A stretch of 64,000 nt of DNA from NCBI RefSeq assembly GCF_023101765.2, contig NC_064215.1:10478001-10542000 (forward strand). The letters run 5' to 3'. The notes beneath the pieces are model-generated. The model was not told the origin of the DNA, made no database searches, and saw only the letters and a list, made by a program, of their open reading frames with translations. The position numbers and the translations under genes were made by a program. This document shows positions 57,701-64,000 of the stretch, piece by piece. Origin of the DNA: Spodoptera frugiperda. Its lineage: Eukaryota > Arthropoda > Insecta > Lepidoptera > Noctuidae. Numbering within the stretch: position 1 is the stretch's first letter; the number at the start of each line of letters is the position of its first letter.

Positions 57701-60700
57701 ATGTTCAATATTCTTAAACTTAAAGGCCTACAATCTCAAAACCCTTAATGGGGACCCATTACTTGCCTAGTTCATCCCTGCCCAGCATCCTACATTACAA
57801 TATCAGTATCTAGTATCTGTCGGCGCTTTGATACCGCGCCGGTGTGTTATCGACAACTCTGACGTATTCTGATTGAGAGCCGATGAATGGACGTGAAATC
57901 ATTTATTACCCTCCCATTTGTGCTAAGGAGGCTGACAGCTTATTTGTAATAAAAAACATGACAAGTGACGTCATAGGAAACCTTCGAGTACCAATCTACG
58001 TTGTAGTATCTTTTAAAAGGTTTATTGACCTTTGTTGTTTATTTATTGTTATAGTTTTCAGAGTTAGTTAGTCTTATAGGAATAATAGTTCGTGTTTGGT
58101 GCTGGTGTAGTTTAAAGTCCTGGGTAAGAACAAAAATGTTCTATGACATTGACAAGCTTCACTTACGTCAATTAACGGGGAATATATTATTTTCTTTTCC
58201 AACTCATTCATGATTATTATGACACATCCAGGTGAAAATTTCATTCGTTTAAAACCTGGAGCAAAAATTGTGACACGGCTTCTGTTTCACCTTAACCCCA
58301 AAAAAGGAAAATACAGCATCATTAATTACTGCATTTACTCGAAATCATCGTATCGTTAACAAACATACATAGTATGAGGACAAAGAAATAAATTAAGCAA
58401 TTTTACTGACCGAACAACGCAAGCGTGGCAACACGGGGCGAACGGTTCAAACGATTCAAGGAATGCGAGCGAGTTCCGGTGCAAAAAATAACAACAACAT
58501 ATTAAAAAGGTTAAAATACTGATGTCAAATGACCTACCATAATACGTACTGGCTTATTATACTTGCCAAGTTGGTAAAGATGGGAAACAAAGGAAAAAAA
58601 AGTAAAAAAGTCGGGAAAACAGCAGGTGCGCGGGCACAATATACAGGCTGATTAAAAAAAGGAAAGTGTATCAATATCTGTTGACAATTTTAATTGGCAC
58701 TCGTAAAATATTGGCTATAATTAATTTACTGTACATATAATTTCGGTTATGTGAGATAAATGGACTTAGTACTAATATGATACGTTTTAAATTTTAATGG
58801 ACTGCAATTAAGTGTTGATTCATTGATCGAGTGTAAAAAAGTAATGAGTAGTTTAAAATGTAGATGTAAGTAATTGGCTTGGTAGCATTAAGAACTAGTT
58901 CATCTGTAGTTGACTGATAGGATTTACTCTCTATATAAGGATAATGATTATTGCGACTATTAATTATGTAGGTAATCATTTATTGATTGATAAAAAATTC
59001 AATAAATATGAACCCTATTTGATGTTCGACTCACGTCTCATCGATAGCTGATTGACGTGTGTTTGTAATACATAATTATTGTTTACTCAGGTTAGGTAAG
59101 GTTAGTTTTATACGAAATGAGATACAAGTTCACCTCTTATTACATAACTGACAAAAAGTGGGTCAAAATCTTTACCTTTATAAGATATAAGAAGTTAAAA
59201 CTAAGCGTTAGTACCTAATTATAATCAATGATTAATTAATAATAATAATTAAGATGATATTTATGTAAAAAGTAGATTTAATATCACCCTGTATGAATAT
59301 GAAGGGTGCGCAGGCGCAACAGGTGGTTGAGTGCGCCACACGCCGTTCACGTGCCGACAACAGCCGAACGTAGCCGATTTACACCGAATAGAGACAGGTA
59401 CATGAGTACATGGTATCATTAACTTTACATTTTCATGTATTTAAGTTAATGCAAAATGTCTGGTGGAACAATCGAGAGCCGAAGACGGCCGAATGTCTCC
59501 GATGTTTGCCGAACCAGGGTAACACTAATACTTGGACTATCTTATTGAATTTTTGTTGTAAAGAATGTCAATGATTGTCTTGTTTCTCTTAGAGAACATA
59601 ACGTTCATTATATTTACAACCTCAACCAATTATACGACAAAAAGAATTAGTTCTTTTTACAAAAAATATAAAGAATTTTGATTGTTACGAGCCCACATTT
59701 CGTCGTCATGGGTGATCTTGCGGTCCTTATTTTGAGTTGTTCATTGGTCAACATAGAACTAACATTATATTTAATAAAATATGTCTCCACATTCTCTAAT
59801 ACAATTCAGAAATAATAATTATGAATATTACTACCCTTCCTCTATTCTTCAAACCCTATGATCATCAACACATTTGATAAATAGACCCATTATCACAGCG
59901 TTTCCCCAAAACTCGACATTAAAGTGATTTACACTATCAATTAGATGCCGATCATAAAACCGAATGGTTACGGAGATACCCGAATGCACCTGACTCGTGC
60001 CCACTGCACCTGCTATACTTTGATACGGAAAAAAATAAATTAATCTATTTATTGGGTTAATTAGAGATCCTCTTGTCTTTGATTTGGACCCGAGGGTCTA
60101 ATTATGTTAAATATTTTGTGTTTTACATGATTACGTCTTAAGTTTCTTTGGTCCTTACATTTTTTTTGCTTTTCGGTGATATTTAAATATTTTACGTTTT
60201 AATGCTCTAATGAATACACATTGTTTAGATTGCATTTAACGTTATTTGTTTACCGTAGAATAGAAAAGCACCTGCTTATAACCATGTACCTTATTAAATG
60301 TATTAGAAGTAAATACAGATGGTAAGAAATAAAAAAAGAACAGTACAACATGGAAGAATTCTTTTAATGTACAACAACAAACATACTAACTAACATAAAA
60401 TGTACTTACGTAGTAAAATTAATTGGAATTATTGTAATTAAACTCCGCTGACGCCTAATCGCATATTTTGTCCACGTAAAACTGAAATTGCATTACTATG
60501 CAAAATATGACAACGTTAAAAAATGTATTTCGACCGTTGCAAAAGCTCTTTTATGCCTTAGAGAATAAAGTATTCGTCAAGTGTTACAAGAAAAGGGTGA
60601 AAAAGTTGTTATTGATGGTCAAATGACGTAGATAATTAGAATTATTGAAGTTTGAACATGTGTTTAGCATAAATTAATGGACAAGATTAAATGGCCTCAA

Positions 60701-60940
60701 GGTGTTGTCTTAGGAATTTGGTATTTATAATGGAAAATAAGAAATTACTACAGGTGTGTTGTTTAGGCGTTAAGTATAGTTAACTTGCGTTAAGGTTGCG
60801 TGTGCGCACCTTGAGGTATTAAAGTGATATGTTTAAGATTTTTAGAAGCAATCGATAAAGTGACGAACTGGTATTTCGTTCAGTAATTTACATTGTCACA
60901 TTTATAGATACCTGGTGTCAAGCCAGATATTTTTTTTATT
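54701..60940. other. No gene identified
   Basis: AT-rich DNA, no recognised exons. A short CpG-richer stretch at about 59285-59400 lacks an open frame. The 90-codon open frame at 55301-55573 starts in a T-rich tract and matches nothing I know. Confidence 0.5.
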
Positions 60941-60942
60941 TT

Positions 60943-61050
60943 CTGCCATACTCAGAGTCATCCAATGCTTAATTAACCCAGTCCTTAGCAAATGTTTTTG
61001 GAACAAAATCGTTACTAAGGCACAGTTTAAGTAATCTCTGAGTATGGCAG
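60943..61050. repeat. 108 bp imperfect hairpin (MITE-like)
   Basis: Left arm CTGCCATACTCAGAG (60943-60957) and right arm CTCTGAGTATGGCAG (61036-61050) pair perfectly; further inner pairing involves CCTTAG / CTAAGG. It may be a small MITE or a foldback RNA precursor. Confidence 0.7.
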
Positions 61051-61178
61051 TATAAGCACTCTATTTCATTCTTTCACATACATCAAATGGTATGTCATTT
61101 TAATTGATATCTATCATAATAGGATTTATGAGCAGCAGATCTTTTTGCAGTAACAAAATTTTCGTATTCCTGGGATGC

Positions 61179-61423
61179 CTTTTTTGAGGCGGGAAAATCA
61201 TCTAATGACTTCTCTCGTCTTGGGCGACGCGAGAGGGAGTATCAGACTCTTACTGACTAAAGACCACCCTGTTCCCACTCCTGCTTTTTGAGCCGGAGCC
61301 CCGGTAAACCCGCTAGGTAGTCCGCAGCTCCGGATCAGGCATCATTCCTACTGGGCCCCATCTGTGGTGGTCTGATGGCTCTTTGAGGCGCGCGCAGAAC
61401 GCGAAGCGCCGCATGCACGGGTC
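61179..61423 (-). repeat. SINE family A, longest copy in the window
   Basis: Near-matching 11 bp duplications TCCTGGGATGC (61168-61178) and TCCTAGGATGC (61424-61434). Contains core, CTACTGGGCCCC head segment, TGGTCTGATGGCTCTTTGAG and a further GC-rich segment (GCGCAGAACGCGAAGCGCCG) absent from other copies, so it probably shows the full family 5' end. Confidence 0.92.
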
Positions 61424-61434
61424 TCCTAGGATGC

Positions 61435-61860
61435 ATATATGCCTATGGCTATATTTATACACTAACCATTTTTGCAGACAGACTACACCCATAAATAGGA
61501 ACGTTATCAATATTTCGACAATTATTGACTTAATTAGACTGTAATTGGCACGATTGGGTGAATGTATTAATTAATAATGTTAAAATTAGGAAGGCCACAA
61601 AGTGATAAGCTGTTGCTAATTCGTAAATACCTAACCGGGTTTAGGAGCCAAGGCCGTTAGCATATTTTAGGGACAAACTCGGTTCGGTAGGAGAGGGCAA
61701 TTGATCTTTTAATCTGATTAGGCTTTAATCTTAGATTGGTATACAAAACGTTTTCCGATTATGCTGAAGAATTTAATTTAATTATGATTACTGCTCACTT
61801 TGACAACGAGGAGTTTGATGAGATAACTCGACTTTATTGGAAGCAATGCTAGGGGCTCAT
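61435..61860. other. Spacer between two oppositely oriented SINEs, no gene seen
   Basis: AT-rich spacer without recognisable features. Confidence 0.5.
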
Positions 61861-61863
61861 ATT

Positions 61864-62020
61864 TCGGAGCTGCGGACTACCTAGCCGGGTAACTGGGTTC
61901 TGACTCGAAGAGCAGGAGTAGGAACAGGGTGATTTTTAGTCAGTAAGAGTCTAACACTCCCTCTCGCTTGCCCATGGCAAAGAGAAGCCATTGGATGATG
62001 TCCCTTAAAAAAATTAAAAA
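61864..62020 (+). repeat. SINE family A, only copy in the plus orientation
   Basis: Flanked by AGGGGCTCATATT at 61851-61863 and 62021-62033. Reads CGGAGCTGCGGACTACCTAG, TTTTTAGTCAGTAAGAGTCT, CACTCCCTCTCGC and ends in an A-rich tail before the right duplication. This shows that the A-rich end is the 3' end of the family. Confidence 0.95.
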
Positions 62021-62033
62021 AGGGGCTCATATT

Positions 62034-64000
62034 CATGCGCGAGACGAGATTTTCACGAGAATTTGTTTATTTTTCAGGCTTCCTTGTATTGGAACAGTCA
62101 ATTGAATTTGAAAATCTTTCTGCTCCTTGACAAATATTCAAAGACAAAGCATCTATTTCAATTGAATCTTTAATTAGGCAGATTTGAAACAACAATTAAT
62201 ATTGTTAGAATATCTAACATCTTATACAAGACAAAGTGAAACCGCATAAAAGCTCTAAACTATGCACAACAAAGTAACAAAACACAAATAAGAAAAAAGG
62301 TGCCAAGTCATTTAATACTAGGCACTAAGTTAAGCACAAAATAAATGAAATATATTAATAAAAAATTAAAACAAATACCAAGATACATTAGAAGACACCT
62401 GTTCTCATCTATGCGAGTAAATTATTATAACTGACCATCTGCATCTGCTTAGAAAACGAGTAAAAAGCGGCCGTCTGTCCGTCCGTGTTGTTGTGCCTAT
62501 ATCGGGAATGTCACGTGACACGTGGAACTTGCGTATGCGCATGGGTGGATGATGGTGTTAGTTTATTTATTTTATTTTCTATTCTAAAATATTCTTTGAA
62601 TGTCTTAATAGACTTCGAAAATTAATGATATTTTACATCTCTAATCGTACTCTAATCCGGGGTTTATTAGAGGACCCGGTATCCTTTACAGGTACTGAGG
62701 TTAGCACCGGGGTGGTTTGAGTAGGGTAATAATCCCACACTCCCTAGTCTTTTATACCCAGAAAGCTAGTCGGTTTATGAAGGTACATTACCTAACTATC
62801 ATTTTCCCGATTGTATGTAAGTATAATTTCCCGAAAGTATGTAGTCTTACTGTTAAGTTCTTGGTAAGAACTTTTAATTTCTTAGATAAAATAATTTTTA
62901 GTCAAGTTTTCATAACAGAAGACAAAAGTTTTCTCTACACGAACTGAACAAACCATAGCAGAAATTGTCTCCTATTTGCTCAGAACTCAGCATAAAAAAA
63001 CATGCAAATTAAATATAAACAAGATTCGATATTGAAAAAATAAAACGCAATTATCGTGCAGAAAATCGTCGATGCACCCGTTAAGCTTGTAGCGTCGAAG
63101 TTGGGAGCTCAATGACATTAGCATTTTTAATGGCCGCACTACAGACTATACCGCAAAAGGTGCACCACTAAAGAGGTTACACAGCACTAGCGCCGAATGC
63201 GAATTAGTTAAGATACGCCGCCCTCGCGTGATAGGGTATTCTAAAAAAAAAATATTAATTAAGCCAGGTGTATCTCGTTATATTTCTATTTCCAAGTAAA
63301 CATGTTTCAGTTATCAAAAGTGAAATATTGATAATTAGACTATCCTATATCATGTGCAAAGTTCGTAATTCATTCAGCCAATTTGAAATGTATATGCGTA
63401 TGTATGTTTTTTTAATATAGGAGAGAACATGAGTTGGCATTTAACTTTCTTTTACTTTCGCTATAAATGAATTGTTATTAAAGAAAAAATATAGCAAATT
63501 TGAAACAATCTATATTCATGCCATAGGTAATAGTAACACCTGTTTTTGTTAAACTACATAGGACGCTATAAATCAAATAACTTTAATGAAAGAAAAACTT
63601 AATCGGAGTTTGAAAGCCAAGTTTCTTTATGTACGTAATTAATTACAATAAATATCATGCAATTAAAATTATATCCCTCATTTTAACACACTTTTTCATT
63701 CATTAACTTAACTGACTTTTACGTTGGCCCTCACAAGAATTCTTTCCTATTAATATTTCTCAATCACTAAACAAAAATACGACCGAAGAAATTGTAACAC
63801 CTTTAAAACACGTTATCAGTGACCTCTGTCAAGAATTGTGACAATTGACGTCATTTCACATCACATCGACGAACAAGAGGCCATATGTGGTATCAACCCT
63901 AAATTCTCAATTAAACCAAACAAGACAGCAACAAAGTAACGTTATTAATCGCTCGTTCGCGGAGGTCGGTGCGCAGGGTTGTAAAAAACGTAAACACAGT
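62034..64000. other. No gene identified
   Basis: AT-rich. The 76-codon open frame at 62717-62947 has no recognised relatives. The last 50 bases become GC-richer (TCGCGGAGGTCGGTGCGCAG), which could approach a promoter or exon outside the window. Confidence 0.5.

Noticed and set aside
1..64000. CRISPR arrays, bacterial operons or ribosomal RNA genes
   Set aside because: No regularly spaced repeats, no bacterial-type gene packing and no rRNA signature; spliced genes and SINEs show a eukaryotic nuclear genome.

Overview
This looks like nuclear DNA of a moth, most likely a noctuid. It is AT-rich, genes have long introns, and there are many copies of short retroelements of the kind seen throughout noctuid genomes, plus a piggyBac remnant with the same end sequence as the canonical moth piggyBac. 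Species is inferred from repeats only.

Four protein genes are supported. (1) An F-box protein of the FBXO25/FBXO32 (atrogin-1) family on the minus strand, from its start codon at 28252 to beyond the left edge. Five exons (28152-28252, 27920-27973, 1571-1661, 508-697, 10-191) join in phase to 206 codons; the F-box itself lies off the window. One intron is 26.3 kb. (2) and (3) COA3/CCDC56 (28812-29081) and the mitochondrial rRNA dimethyladenosine transferase TFB1M/mtTFB1 (29086-30102) on the plus strand, four bases apart, arranged as a bicistronic unit as known in Drosophila. (4) tRNA dimethylallyltransferase TRIT1 on the minus strand, last three exons (38212-38327, 31086-31296, 30228-30554) including the C-terminal zinc finger. 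It converges tail to tail on TFB1M. Its upstream exons were not found. COA3, TFB1M and TRIT1 all serve mitochondrial gene expression or respiratory-chain assembly, so 28.8-38.3 kb is a small mitochondrial-theme cluster.

Region by region: 1-28 kb is the F-box gene. Its giant intron holds a 0.96 kb internally deleted piggyBac (7964-8921), a 1.77 kb near-perfect palindrome (24045-25814), scattered repeats, and stretches with unusually open reading frames (about 2.1-3.8 kb and 13.9-21.5 kb) that look like decayed intronless genes on both strands, perhaps an old DNA-virus integration or other foreign DNA. 28.3-28.8 kb is the divergent promoter interval. 28.8-30.2 kb is the COA3-TFB1M unit. 30.2-38.3 kb is the 3' part of TRIT1. 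38.3-64 kb contains no coding sequence I can identify. It is rich in SINEs (most with 10-15 bp target-site duplications), Helitron-like ends, other repeats and a few GC-rich islands that may be regulatory or non-coding exons.
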